A DNA stretch of 64,000 nt from Gigantopelta aegis (lineage: Eukaryota > Mollusca > Gastropoda > Neomphalida > Peltospiridae), in NCBI RefSeq assembly GCF_016097555.1, contig NC_054706.1, positions 25,286,539 through 25,350,538 on the forward strand, written 5' to 3'. This document shows positions 1 through 11,469 of the stretch, piece by piece. Position numbers and translations under genes: made by a program. Position 1 is the first letter of the stretch, and each line of letters opens with the position of its first letter. The notes under the pieces were generated by a model. The model did not search any database and had not been told where the DNA came from. It saw nothing but the letters and a program-made list of their open reading frames with translations.

Positions 1-536
1 GCATTCAACAGAATGGTTTGGTGAAAATATCATAACGAATGTTTTCCATCAAAATATGTTTATATATTCTGTCAATGTTAACTGCTCTGACACATTCAAT
101 TTGCTAAATTTCTGCGGCTGCCATATTCTTTAAATTAGTTTTGTGTTTATGTCGAATTGTTGCTCAAGCTCGTTGTCCAGGACATAGACACCTCATCTAT
201 CTAGGCTACTGCCCAGTATACATGTTAAGGGGACTATCCCGAGCTTATAACCATTATAACATATTCTCAAATGATACATCTCTTTTTAACAACTCGAATA
301 CAGTTTATTGTTTAGAATCAGGAACAACGGAATCAAGTAGACATTGGACATTGGGGGGGGGGGGGGGGGGGGGGGAGGGAGGAATGTCTGACTGAGATCG
401 AGGGAGGAGTTTCTAGGTGGGTTTGCGGGTAGCGGATTTCCTCTGACGACTATGAGTCAGAATTATCAAATGTTTGAAATCCAATAGCCGAAGATTAATT
501 AACCAATGTGTTCTAGGGGTATCGTTAAAGAAAACA
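1..536. repeat. Receptor-upstream paralogous block, copy 0
   Basis: This stretch matches, nearly base for base in places, 20440-20990 and 37190-37735, both of which lie upstream of a subfamily A receptor. Shared landmarks in order are 'tggtttggtgaaaatatc', 'gttttccatcaaaatatg', 'gttaactgctctgac', a stretch related to SINE-A, a poly-G run (about 354-375) and the tail 'tcgttaaagaaaacaaac'. No coding sequence was recognised. By analogy an A-type receptor would lie just left of position 1; that is inference. Confidence 0.75.
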
Positions 537-643
537 AACTTTTTTCTTCTTTTTTTTTCTTCTTTTTTTAATTGTCCCCAGAAATATTTGGCAGTGTAAG
601 GGTTGAGGTGCCCTGAGCTCACTGACGTACACATATTTTAATT

Positions 644-683
<40 letters not shown>

Positions 684-688
<5 letters not shown>

Positions 689-2225
689 ACGGGCAAAAGA
701 AACTTATCACCTTGTTCCGTAGGTCCATAAAGAAAAATCAAGACAGATGTGATCTATATGATTATTATTTTACTGAAAGCAATAATTTTCCAATGTCTTT
801 ACAAAAAAGCATTGCCATATCGATAGTGCATTTGCCATAAGGCCGAGTGAAAGAGACATGGGGTCAAAATTAAAAATTACACAATCAGAGTCCCTTCAAA
901 AGGTGCTTCTAAAGTCAAATCATGGCACAAGACATGTCCTCAGTAGCGTATGTGACCACCCCTTGCATCAATACATGCCAAAACACATCTCCTCATGGAT
1001 GTCGTCAGTCGCCGGATGACGTCAGCAGGAATTCTGCGCCAAACATCCAACAAAACCTGTTCAAGCTGCTGTCGATTTGCTGGGGGAGGTACGCGTTGTC
1101 TCAGCTGTCGATCAAGATGAGCCCAGAGATGCTCTATGGGATTCATGTCTGGAGAACACGATGGCCAAGGCAATACGTTAACGTTAACATTGTTGAGATA
1201 ATCCTGAACAAAGTCTGGCTGTATGAGGTCGTGCATTGTCCTGCTGCAAAAGGGTACCCCTAGTCTGTTGACGGAAGAATGGCACTACAACAGGTCGCAA
1301 CACTTCATCCCTGTATCTTTGACCTGTCAGATTTCCATGCATGATGAGAAGCCTTGTTGTCTGTTGACCGCAAATACCGCCCCATACCATGACGCCGTCT
1401 TCACCAAAAGGGTGCACATCTTGGATGCAGTTTGGCGCCAGTCGCTCTCCCCTACGTCGATAAACACGAACTCGGCCATCATTTTGGATCATGTTGAAGT
1501 GACTTTCATCCGTGAACAGCACCCTTTCCCAAACACGCCGCTGCCACCGACGTACAGTTCGTGCCCATTGTAATCTGCGTTGACGGTGTAGAGGGGTCAA
1601 TTCCATTCCACGGAAGGGGCGGAAAGCTCTGATACCAGCCCTGCAGAGTCGTCGTAAGACTGTTCGTCTGCTGATGGGGTGTCCCAGTGCCGTCGCCGCC
1701 GTTGACATCGCCGTCACGAATCGGTTCCGCAGGTGGATTGTCTAGATGTAGCGGTCTTCAGCTGGCGTTGTGACCCTTGGTCTTCCCGATCTTGCACGGT
1801 CTTGTGCCTGGCCTGTCTGCTGATAACGGCTTAACAAGTTGCTGATGGCAGCTTGACTGCAGTTGAAGGTTCTTGCAATCTGCCGTTGAGAGGCCCCCAT
1901 ATCGGCCATACCGATAGCTCTATTGCGTTCTGCTTGGGTAAAACTCGGCATCTCTCTGATGTTCTTTTTGATACTGCTTACTTGCTTTGTCCCACACCGG
2001 TATTTATGCAACAATCATGCACGAGCATTTTTAACAAATTGAAATTATGCTGTTTTTCACATTTTTCATGACTGCACTAAATTCACTAAATCCAGAAACA
2101 GTGACTTTTCGGAAACACAGGGTGTGTTTTGGCGAATGTTTTCTCATTGCTTTCAAACTTATTGCAGTATCTTTAATTGAGATAAACTTATTTTAAAAGT
2201 GATAAGTTTCTTTTTCCCGTTAGTT
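684..2225 (-). mobile_element. Tc1/mariner-like DNA transposon
   Basis: Terminal inverted repeats of about 27 bp bound the element: 'actaacgggcaaaagaaac' at the left and its near-perfect reverse complement ending in 'cccgttagt' at the right. TA dinucleotides sit at both junctions, as expected for the Tc1/mariner superfamily; the left junction is inside an (AT)n run so its exact base is uncertain. The transposase is on the minus strand. The element sits inside the LINE at 543-3384 and is therefore younger than it. Confidence 0.85.
940..2014 (-). pseudogene. Tc1-like transposase, broken
   Basis: DDE transposase in three reading frames. 1742-2014 holds the N-terminal helix-turn-helix (PSFTQAERNRAIGMADMG, then ASQRQIARTFNCSQAAIS) and ends at a stop after TTPAEDRYI. 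1184-1717 holds the second HTH (HPISRRTVLRRL) and the first two catalytic parts, FTDESHFN and QQDNARPHTA. 940-1236 carries the third part, WPSCSPDMNPIEHLWAHLD, in another frame, so a shift lies near 1236. At least two breaks make it inactive. Together the pieces cover the usual length of about 340 residues. Confidence 0.88.
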
Positions 2226-3372
2226 AGTTGGTAATGAGATTAGTACATTTATTATTTTGGGTATTATTAATGTTTTTGAAACAGTGAGTCTACCTAATAG
2301 CGTCAATTTTCGTGCACTCCAGATTTTCATTGTACTTTCCATTTCTAATACTTTTGGTTCAAAATTTTCTTTAACTATATCTTTTAGATTTAAAGAGAAG
2401 CGAATTCCCAATAAAGTAAACTTAGTTGAACCCCATTCTAATTTCCATCTAGTATGATGAAAGACTTCATTTGAGAAATTTTTTCTGACAATCCATATTG
2501 TCTTTGATTTAGAATAATTTAGCTTCAAACCTGACATTTTTGCAAAGCAGTCTAGAGTAGTAAGTGTGCCGTACAGTGACTCTGGAGATCCATCCAAAAT
2601 AAAAGTAGTATCATCTGCATACTGCGAAATAAGATATTCTTCTCCATCAGTATAAATTCCCTTAATATTCTTGTTATTGCGTATTAAAATGGCAAGTATT
2701 TCTGCACATATTATAAAAATGTAGGGCGATAACGGATCGCCTTGTCTGCAGCCTCTGTATAACTTAAAACTTTCTGATAGATGTCCATTTTGGATTACAG
2801 CTGAAACTGAATTTTTATACAGTGTTTGTATCCAAGTTTTTATTGAACACTTAAAATTAAAATTGTCTAGAGCTTTTTGAATAAATTTCCAGGATAAGGA
2901 GTTAAACGCCTTTTCAAAATCGACTAATAATAGCTGACCTGGTATTTTATATGTTTCTGTGTATTGCATAATGTCATATATCAACCTTATATTTTCTCCT
3001 ATGTATCTTCCCTTTATAAATCCTGTTTGGTCTTTTTCAATAATTTTGTCCAATACGGTTTTTATCCTATTTGCAGTGCAACCAGATGCTATTTTATAAG
3101 TACAATTTAAAAGGGTGAGTGGCCTCCAATTTAAAAAAAAATTGCTTAGGTTTGTTTGCTTTTGGTATGCAGGTTATGATGCCTAGTTTTTGTACATGTG
3201 ACATTTCTTGAATACTGTAACTATAATTGATGGCTCTAACTACAAAGTGCCCCAAATCAAGCCAAAAGAATTTATTTAATTCTGCTGGAAATCCATCAGA
3301 ACCAGGACGTTTTTCATTCTTCATATTTTTAAGAAATAATAAAACTTCAGCGTACGTTAATTCCCCCTCCAA
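2226..3372 (-). pseudogene. LINE reverse transcriptase remnant
   Basis: Reverse transcriptase of an L1/Tx1-like LINE, in two frames (2226-3053 and 3094-3372). Visible RT landmarks are NEKRPGSDGFPAE, DQTGFIKGRYIGENI, LLVDFEKAFNSLSW, GCRQGDPLSPYIF and the catalytic YADDT. The break between the frames lies near 3060-3140, where a run of A residues (minus strand) sits. The frame also ends abruptly at the Tc1 boundary after 'LISLPTN', so the thumb and C-terminal part are gone. It is a dead copy. Closest relative in the window is the LINE at 24746-27639, with which it shares most RT motifs almost word for word. Confidence 0.85.
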
Positions 3373-3454
3373 CTCTGCTGCAAGAACTTTAACTACCTTA
3401 CTGAGTGGTGGGTGGGGTGGGCTGGGGGTTGTCCTTCACAGTTAAATCCACCTA

Positions 3455-3630
3455 TGATTTGTTTCATTTCAAATTGTGGTCGTGCTTAAATTAAGGTTCA
3501 AGCACGCAGTCCTGGGCACACACCTCAGCTATCTGGGCTGTCTGTCCAGGACATAGGGTTAGTTGTTGGTGGTTAGTGACACAAACTTACACCGTTGAGT
3601 CATTAAAAATCGCTCTGGGTGGGAGCCGGT
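3455..3630 (-). repeat. SINE-A copy, partial
   Basis: Minus-strand copy of the SINE family called SINE-A here (other copies at 20999, 29597, 37880 and 55445, and a split copy at 24602/27648). Landmarks read on the plus strand are 'tgtttcatttcaaatt', 'aggttcaagcacgc', 'acacctcagctatctggg' and 'aatcgctctgggtggg'. The tRNA-like head is missing in this copy. Confidence 0.75.
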
Positions 3631-3850
3631 GTAAAGGAACGCAGGTCCGTGGGAACCGAGGTCGAAAGGACTTCGGTTCCTAGGAGCAGTAGTCTTATCG
3701 GACCTCCATAGGTTAGGAACCATAGTCCTCCTACCCGGACTTTCATACCTGGTTTATTTTTAAGTTGTTTTGATCCTAGGACTTGTATTCCTACCGGACT
3801 TAAATTCCTTCTACAGCAGAAATACTAGTCCGGCGAATTAGATGTCCGTT
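3631..3850. repeat. Palindrome-rich 'cctaggac' element, copy 1
   Basis: Short non-autonomous repeat built from inverted sub-repeats such as 'ggaaccgaggtc', 'cttcggttcctagg' and 'cctaggacttgtattcc'. Related copies are at 6075-6260 and 14594-14765. No coding potential. Boundaries are approximate. Confidence 0.55.
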
Positions 3851-6070
3851 TATTATACTCTGCAATTTGCACGAGCTGGCCTCAGACCACAATTAATTTT
3901 GCTATATGTTTCTATATAGCCTTAGTGGCTATAACATTTTCATTAATATAAGCAGGCCCGTGAAGTTTTGTATGTACCTTTGCCTGCATGGGGGACACAT
4001 ACCCTGAAAAGGACAACCCCTGTTGTCCAGCTCTTTCTCCCAGCATATTGGTTTAAACAGACACACCCTCTAAACCAGTCCGGAGTACACTCATTTTACA
4101 CAAAAAGCACTACTTTTGCATGGGCCGGAATTACCACAAACAAGTCTTCAATGTCAGCAAGTTACACATGTTTACAGGTTCCATTAGACCAAATCAATTC
4201 CTATTGCCGATAATGTTAACGTTTACTAATAAAACTGATATAAGCAGCGTTTCAACACACCCAGGAAGTGCAGCAATAGAAAGTGTGGCACCTCACATCT
4301 AATCTAGCTGCAAGAAAATGGGGGGTCACGTATCATTTAAGAGATTTAATTTATGTTTTTAATAGCAACCGTCATTTTTGCTGAAAATTGCAGTTCCATT
4401 TTTGGGGGTACCCCGCATTAGTTTCAACCTCTGGTATATACTGCATAACAACTGTATAACAAATAAAAGTGTATTTATTTATTGTCAATGGATAATAGTA
4501 TTTGCACAAATAATCAATGTCACATATTACTACCAATCACACCCACAGCTGCTTTTACTCCGTAAATATTTGACGGTGCACGTCGAACTTTGACACGGTA
4601 CTCTCTTCTTTGGTACTATGCAACCTACAAACTACATGCTATCCCCTGTCACTTCAGTCAAACAGTTACCACTTCATAGCTGTCTGCCATGAAATAATCA
4701 CAGTCAAACAGCAGACTACTTGCGCGGTCAAATTTCCGGATTTTGGACAACCAAATGGGAAGATAACTGTAATCTGAGGTCAGCTGCCAGCAAGACATGA
4801 GAAAAAAAGTGATGTTTTGGCAGCCTTCCCTCGTAGTGTGATGGATAAGTGTACGAGTTGCTTAAAGCGGCATTCCCTGGAATATTTTTATTATTTAAGC
4901 ATATAGAACAGAAAATCCAATTACGTTTGGTGCATATATGACGCCGCGCTCCGCATTGGTTTCACTACGCTGGCTTATCTAGGTCAAAAACAAAGGCAGT
5001 ATTTCGAAAGTGGGACACTTTTGACGGGCTCCTACCGATCTCGGTTTTCATTGGCTTATCACAAGTGTGGAATTCCCCAACAAGAGATCACGTGAGATTT
5101 CGCAATTTTTGAACAAATATAACTGTTTTGATTGAGGGGTCGTCTCATATTTCCAAAACATATTTATATCCATAGAGGTATGGTACAACGCCTTTCCAGG
5201 AGTCGGTGGGTGGGGGATTTGCCTTGAAATTTTGACAGTGGCCAACTGTTGGCATATGCGTTACATGTAAGGGGGTGTTACTAATTACGTAACGCTCTAG
5301 GGGTAGAGGAAGAGGGTACTGTGTTCGATTTACGTAACATTTTTCAAGACTATATGTTATTTTTATTCATTACTTAGACCTAAAAAGGTGTTTTTTTGGA
5401 AATGCGCGGTCAGTCTAGAATCGATCCCCATCGGCGGGTATATAAAAGACCATGGTATGTAATATCCTGTCTGTGGGATGGTACATATAAACAATCCCTT
5501 GCTAAAAAAAATGTAACGGGTTTACAAGGCGCGTGTGCAGGGATTTCAGCGGGGTTGGGTTTGTAAACTGTTTTGAGCGAAGTTTATATGGGGCCATGCT
5601 CCCCCAGAAAATACATTTCAAATTTTTTTAAGCTTGGGCAAGTAAGGGTTTCGACCCGATTCCTCTCTAAATGTCAAAATTACCGAATGTTAGACATCCA
5701 ACAGCAGATGGAAGGAAGAATAGGATATGTTTTATTTAACGACGCACTCAACACATTTTATTTACGGTTGTATGGCGTCGGATGATTATTAAATCAATAT
5801 GCTCTAATTTTGATGTCGTTAAACACCCCCACCCCTAACTTTACCCTTTCCAAACGAAAGAATATTTATTTGAATTTGTCGATTTTAACACGTAAAATTA
5901 AGAAGTGAAAACGTTCATTGTCTACTTTAGTTTTTTGTTGGGTTTTTTTAAATATATACATGATTAATGTGTTACTAGTATACAAACTAAACTTTGAAAG
6001 TTCTACTACCACTTTATAAAATATTAATTCTGAAATAGGAAGGTACGATTGTCGATAATACGATGTCAAG
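3851..6070. other. Intergenic, no gene recognised; repeat R and SINE pieces
   Basis: No convincing coding sequence on either strand. 4380-4625 is a repeat also found at 52348-52625 and, split by a SINE, at about 55260-55820 (landmark 'ctgcataacaactgtataac'). 5405-5560 and 5725-5835 are fragments of SINE-B in opposite orientations. The remainder, 4630-5400, shows nothing recognised beyond a repeated 'ttacgtaac' motif near 5286 and 5331. Confidence 0.5.
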
Positions 6071-6074
6071 ATCA

Positions 6075-6260
6075 AACCGGTGTGAAAGGAATGCAAGTCC
6101 GTAGGAACCGAGGTCTCCCCGGACTCTATCTCCTAGGAATACATGTCCTAGGATTAACATAACTAGGAACGCAAGTCCTAGGACGTACATTCCTTGGGAA
6201 TACTGGTCTGACTGCCAGGATTTGTAGTCCGAGTCGGACTTGCATTCCTGGACAACCCAA
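6075..6260. repeat. Palindrome-rich 'cctaggac' element, copy 2
   Basis: Begins 'ggaatgcaagtccgtagg' and ends with the approximate reverse complement 'tcggacttgcattcctgg', giving terminal inverted repeats; the interior repeats 'cctaggaatacatgtcctag' type units. Inverted orientation relative to 14594-14765, with which it aligns through its full length. Confidence 0.65.
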
Positions 6261-7136
6261 ATACAAGTCCGATGGCTTACGTCGAAAATATAATGCAATG
6301 AAAACAAAACTAACAATAGTTAATTTTTTAATTATTATTAAATTTATTCAGTGAATTTGGCCATTTTAGCCGCTGGTGCCTCCTGCCATTCTTTCAAATT
6401 CACACCATTAATACCGCTTTTCAGCGACAGGTAGGTTCCACTTTTTGTTAACCCTCGAATTATGTATGGCCCTAGCCAAGGCCTCTCATGTTTGCCTCCT
6501 TTGCGATCCTGTCGCCGCAGGTTTTTTTTTAAACTTTAGTACCGACAGACAAGTCCTGCAAAAATACAATAAAGATTTTAGACATGTATGACAAGAGCTT
6601 TGTTGATACCCACGTGCAATTGTAACCTGTTAATGTAAACCCATAAACATTATCCGTTAGATATGTGTATTTAAACATAATTTAATTCGGGTTTTCTAAT
6701 TAACATGTCCTATCAAATAAATATGTAGTATTATCTCTTTACTAGTTTAAATAATATTCGTTACGTTTTATTTTATTTTTAAACCACTATAGTGTTAATT
6801 TATATTTTTCAATACACCCACGAACGATGACTCACAATTTATAGTTTATCTACCTATACTTAATGAAACAATCATTTCTCAGTTTGTTATAAACGCTTTC
6901 AAACCTGTTGAGAAACACGTCTTTGGTCGTAATTTCTTTTCTGTCGATGCTGTGCTTCCTTGATGTTTGTCACTGCCTTCCTTCCAACGACGTTAGCCAT
7001 ATTCAAAACTCTTTTACTGATTTCAGTCTGGCAAGTTTCGTTAGGGTCTGGTTGCTCCGTCACTTCGTTGTCGGAATCACAAACATCATTTGGTAAAACT
7101 GGTTCCCTATAATATAAATATATACTGAAGGGTTTA

Positions 7137-7400
7137 TGTTTTATTTAACGACGCACTCAAAACATTTTATTTACGGCTATATTGGTGTCAGACATATGGT
7201 TAAGGACCACAAAGTTAATGATAGAGGAAACCCGCTGCCGTCACTCCATGAGTTACTCTTACCGAAAAAGCAGCAAGGAATCTTTTATATGCATTTCCCA
7301 TATACAGGACAGTACATACCACGGCCTTTTTATTCCAGTCGTGGGCCACTAGTTGCAACTGCAAAAACACAATGGGTTGAGGAGGTTCAATTCCAAACAA
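7137..7400 (-). repeat. SINE-B copy in an intron of the integrase-derived gene
   Basis: Minus-strand SINE-B. Read on the plus strand: 'gttttatttaacgacgcac' (its 3' tail), 'gtcagacatatggttaagga', 'gaggaaacccgctgccg', 'agcaaggaatcttttatatg' and 'agtacataccacggc'. The tRNA-like head is missing. Confidence 0.8.
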
Positions 7401-8008
7401 TAACTGCATTTATTTAAGAACCAATTTAGAGTTATCTCATTATCATTACCATCGGGTGTATCTTTGAAGAGCTCACCTTCCGTACATAAGGAAAACGGGG
7501 AAAAACTTGGTGCTTGCATGCTTTGATGTGTTGCAGCCAAAGACAACTTGTGGGATCAGGGTATCCCATTCCGCATCCTCGTCCAACTTTAACAGCATGT
7601 TCTCCAACGCTTGATTGAACCTCCCTGAAATAAAAATAATAGGAGCCTTGCCTTAGGAAAAAACATACATTAAGATGTCGTCGGTAGTAATGCTGCATAG
7701 AAAATGTATAATATATAAACTTTGATGTCCAGGAAGTGGCAACTTGTCAACATTTATTGAGGGGTTATTACCATTTATTATCATGTTAAATTATATAGGT
7801 TCAGTTTCGATTGTAGCGTTGTATGCGTTGACACTAATATGTTATAATATATACCTGTCAGTCCATTGCATTGCGGGTAGTAGGCTGTGGTTGGACGATG
7901 AATAATGTTCAGTGCATCCGTAATGCCATCAACCACATCACTGTTAAATTCACGACCCTCATCGCTAATGAGCTTGTGAGGGAAACCGAAACTACAAATG
8001 AAATCATG

Positions 8009-8105
8009 AACATGAATGAATGAATGAATGAATGTTTAACGACACCCCAGCACGAAAAATACATCGGCTATTGGGTGTCAAACTATGGTAAAATGCAAGA
8101 AAACA
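8009..8105 (-). repeat. SINE-D copy, 5'-truncated
   Basis: A (GAAT)n run followed by 'tttaacgacaccccagcac' and 'atcggctattgggtgtcaaa'. Same family as the TSD-flanked copies at 18232-18459 and 40823-41126. The tetranucleotide run is the 3' tail, so the element lies on the minus strand. It lies in an intron of the integrase-derived gene. Confidence 0.8.
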
Positions 8106-9149
8106 TCATGAACATGAATTACGTGCTATAAATATGATACGTACAAATTATGACAATTTCCATATGTTCAATGTGAAATTGTTCTTAAAATTATATGAAA
8201 CTAAACTTGTGTGTGCATTATCGTGTGCGTGTGTGAGTGAGTGTTCGTGTGTGCGTGTTAAAATGAGAAATACAAATGTTTTAATGTTGTTAATTATAAA
8301 TATTAACAATTGTACAAAATAATGTAAAAAATAGTTTACCATAAAAATAGCTCCATTAAAAATGGGGCCACACCCGATGCATGTTTGGTTGGTAGAGCCT
8401 TTGCCTGTGCCCACTTGGTGTAGTAACAGGTGACTGTGCACACGTATTTATAACCACCGACAGTTTCTCTCATAGAGCCGACCAGATCTATGCCAATCTA
8501 AATATATTAAATATAAAAAAATATTTTAAAAAGTAAAAACACGTTTTTTATTATTACTTTATTTATATAATATAATGTATTATTTTTACATAGATTTTTT
8601 TCTCAAAACAAATATATAGATATTAATGATGTTTTTAAATCATAATACGTTTTTTTTATAAAATGTATATTTTTTAATTAGCTTTATGTTTTACATAAAC
8701 TAAAATTAAGTTTAAAAAATATTTGCAGAAAATGACTTCATTTTGGAAGATGGGTCATATAAAGACAACATTATTATTAATATTTTCAAGTGTCTTAACA
8801 ATTGTTTATAGGATATTAAAAATGTATAGATGTATAGCAGTCACACATTTAGTATAAAATTAATTTTATACATCGATAAATTCCAAACAAATTGTGAACA
8901 TTTGTTATATAACTTACTGATCGCCAGGCTTGTGGCTTTGTAACTGGAATAGGCTGTAATGGTGGGCGACTTTGTTGGCCTTTCTATTAACACTCTGGCA
9001 TCTCTCGCAGGTCTGAAGATATCGCTTTACATCAGACACTAAATTTGGCCACCAATAACGTTTCTGTATTTTGTTCAAAGTCTTATCGCGGCCAAAGTGT
9101 CCACCTAAAAACAAAAATCATTTGTTTTACTTATGATGTAATGTATTGT

Positions 9150-9225
9150 AATGAATGGATGACTGAATGAATGTTTAACGAAACCCCACCAATGACAAAC
9201 AGCCACATCGGCAAGTGTGTTCCAA
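9150..9225 (-). repeat. SINE-D fragment, diverged
   Basis: Contains 'gaatgaatgtttaacgaaac' and 'cacatcggcaagtgtg', a diverged 3' end of the SINE-D family with a degenerate (GAAT)n tail. Confidence 0.6.
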
Positions 9226-9318
9226 ACAAAGCAAGCATATGTAAATTATTATTTACATTCAAATAAACATACATTTTAAAACTTTAAAACGGCATAAAGA
9301 GGTGTGGAAACATATCAC

Positions 9319-9319
<1 letters not shown>

Positions 9320-9375
<56 letters not shown>
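9320..9375. repeat. (TA)n microsatellite
   Basis: About 56 bp of uninterrupted TA dinucleotides. The open frame across it encodes only alternating Ile-Tyr and is not a gene. Confidence 0.95.
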
Positions 9376-9378
<3 letters not shown>

Positions 9379-9814
9379 TCATATTATCCACTTTGTAAAT
9401 ATAGAAATATCTCTAAAATCTTCGGCTTGTTGCGTTTTTTATGGTCGTCCGACATATTGAATGCACGAACATGTTTGTACAAATAATATGTTTTATATAC
9501 GTTCGGCAGAAGCAAGATGCACGTACTTGTTCATCTTCCAATGAAAATGTAACACGGTTACAAACATGCGTTCACGTGTTAAATGGACGAGCCTATTGCT
9601 TTAAAAAAATTACTTGATTATAAGGGGAAAAAAATATGTGCGACATAGAGATTTGAACCAACAACAATCTGAAACTGAAACATACAATTTTTTTTTTAAT
9701 CTTTTTATTCGTGAAACTCAATATTGCACATGTATATAAAATTTACAAATAAAAATAAGAAAAAGATTCACACATATCCACACACGTACTCACATAGAAC
9801 CACTCACACATGTA

Positions 9815-9872
<58 letters not shown>

Positions 9873-9954
9873 TCACACAAGCACACGCAAAAATTAAAAG
9901 AAAATTGAGGGATATCGATCTTACAAGGTAATGTTAAATTTTTTAAGAGATATA

Positions 9955-11457
9955 CTAAATATAAATATCAGTTTTCAAGTGGGTATTTAAAACTAATTCA
10001 TCATTATTTAGATCAAGAAATATATTATTTTTAATATATTTATTAATAAATGAAGGAAATCTATTTTTAAAGCGATATTGATTTAAAAGTATTAAGAAGT
10101 ACTGTCGCATATAATGCTTAAAAAACTTAACAATATTAACATTTACCCCCCTTGATTCCGCTATTAAACGTCTCTTGAAAACTGATATTCTGTATATTGA
10201 GAGCAAAGCATTGATGAATTCATTTGAGCAGGTTTGTATTTTAAAATAACACCCGAAAAGCAACATTTTTTTTAATATGTCTAAAGAAAAACCAGTATCC
10301 TTAGACATATAAATACATAATTCATGAAAAATAGAAATTAAATTATAAAGTTCATCAAAATACAAAAATAAATGACACATATCTTCTTCTTCTTTAAAAC
10401 AAACAGGACATTGACTAGATGATACCTTGCCATATTTAAATAATTTAGAGTATGTGAAAATAGTGTTATGAGCAATTTTAAAATCCAAGTCAACAAATTC
10501 CGAAGTCTTATCACAGTAATGTATAATTTTCCAAACTGGCTTCCAATCTATAACAAAACCCAAATCATGCAATTTTTCTAAACAAGAAGGTAATTTAAAA
10601 TTTTGTGAAATTAGTAAGGAATATATTAATTTAACATTAAATTTACTTACATTTATTGTTTCATTATTATTAATCAAGAACAAATCTTTAACTTGTGACG
10701 AATTTTTAATATTATTTAAAATAAGCCGTTTCCATTCACCAGGAAGCGAGTTCAGAATTACATAATAAGCAGTAGAAATTTCTGCTGCCAACATATCAGG
10801 ATATTTTTCTTTAATAATTTCGACAACTGCAGATACCGGTAAAAATCCAGGTATAACTTCATATGCAATATCAGCCACCGTTATAATACCACTTTTAATA
10901 AAAGAATTAAAACATAATAATTTATTTTTGTAATTAATAAATGGATTATGAAATATTGGCTGATATATTTGATCTAAATCTAAGGGGGAAATGCGTTCAC
11001 GCTTTGAAATGTTGTCCCATGCCAACAAAACCTCAGCATAAAAAGGGTTAATGTTAGCCAAAGCAGGTTCATCAAAAACTATATCAAAAATATTAAAAGA
11101 TAAGTTCATATTCATGTATTTACCAAGAAATTCAGACATTGTATTTTTCCAAACAGAACTGAAATCATTATTAAAATATGTCTTTAATAATTTAATACGA
11201 AAAGCAATTTTCTTTAAAGAGATATCTTGAATATTAAGCCCACCTGAACTTTTACTCCCAATAATAGTCGAATATTTTATTGATGGTATTTTATCATCCC
11301 ACATAAATTTACAAAACAACTTCTGAATTTCTTGTTCAACCCACCTAGGAACTTGAATTGCACTAATTATATACCATAATCTAGAAGTTAATAAGGTATT
11401 CCACACTGTCGCTTTACCATTTAAAGTAAGTTTTCTTTGTTTCCACATGTTAATCAA
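9955..11457 (-). pseudogene. LINE ORF2 C-terminal part
   Basis: A 500-residue open frame that begins in the RT thumb (MWKQRKLTLNGKATVWNTLL, a typical L1/Tx1 post-RT motif) and ends with the ORF2 C-terminal region. It contains the Cys-rich motif SSQCPVCFKEEEDMCHLF, the CxxC-type knuckle seen near the C-terminus of many LINE ORF2 proteins. It is the longest open stretch in this LINE and ends at a natural stop. It is one piece of a broken ORF2; the RT core lies upstream in other frames. Confidence 0.8.
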
Positions 11458-11469
11458 TGAATTAAATTT

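Larger units (their letters stand above)
543..3384 (-). mobile_element. L1/Tx1-like LINE, 5'-truncated, interrupted by Tc1 element
   Basis: Minus-strand non-LTR retrotransposon. It starts at a T-rich run (its poly-A side) and a 3' tail resembling the tails at 24770 and 17980. The flanks carry the short duplication AACTTT (537-542 and 3385-3390), and the matching empty site is seen at about 20945-20956 in the paralogous block. Coding remnants of the endonuclease-RT linker and RT lie at 2226-3372. The section for the C-terminal third is missing, replaced by the Tc1 element and an (AT)n run at about 651-682. Confidence 0.8.
6344..9104 (-). pseudogene. Intron-bearing Ty3/Gypsy-type integrase-derived gene, broken
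   Basis: Minus-strand coding blocks matching a Gypsy-type integrase in order, each bounded by AG and GT splice signals. 8918-9104: HHCC zinc-binding region (RYWWPNLV, TCERCQS). 8340-8497: first part of the catalytic core (IGIDLVGS, YYTKWAQA). 7855-7991: second catalytic part (LISDEGREF). 7477-7624: end of the core (EWDTLIPQVVFGCNTS, MYGR). 6905-7106: linker (EPVLPND). 6344-6555: C-terminal GPY/F-like module (RPWLGPYI), with an AATAAA overlapping the stop. LTR elements do not normally carry introns inside integrase, so this looks like a captured host gene of the GIN1/KRBA2 kind rather than a retrotransposon copy; no LTR, protease or RT is near it. It looks about two breaks away from open, so it is treated as a fossil. 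An N-terminal exon beyond 9104 was not found. SINEs sit in two introns. Confidence 0.72.
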
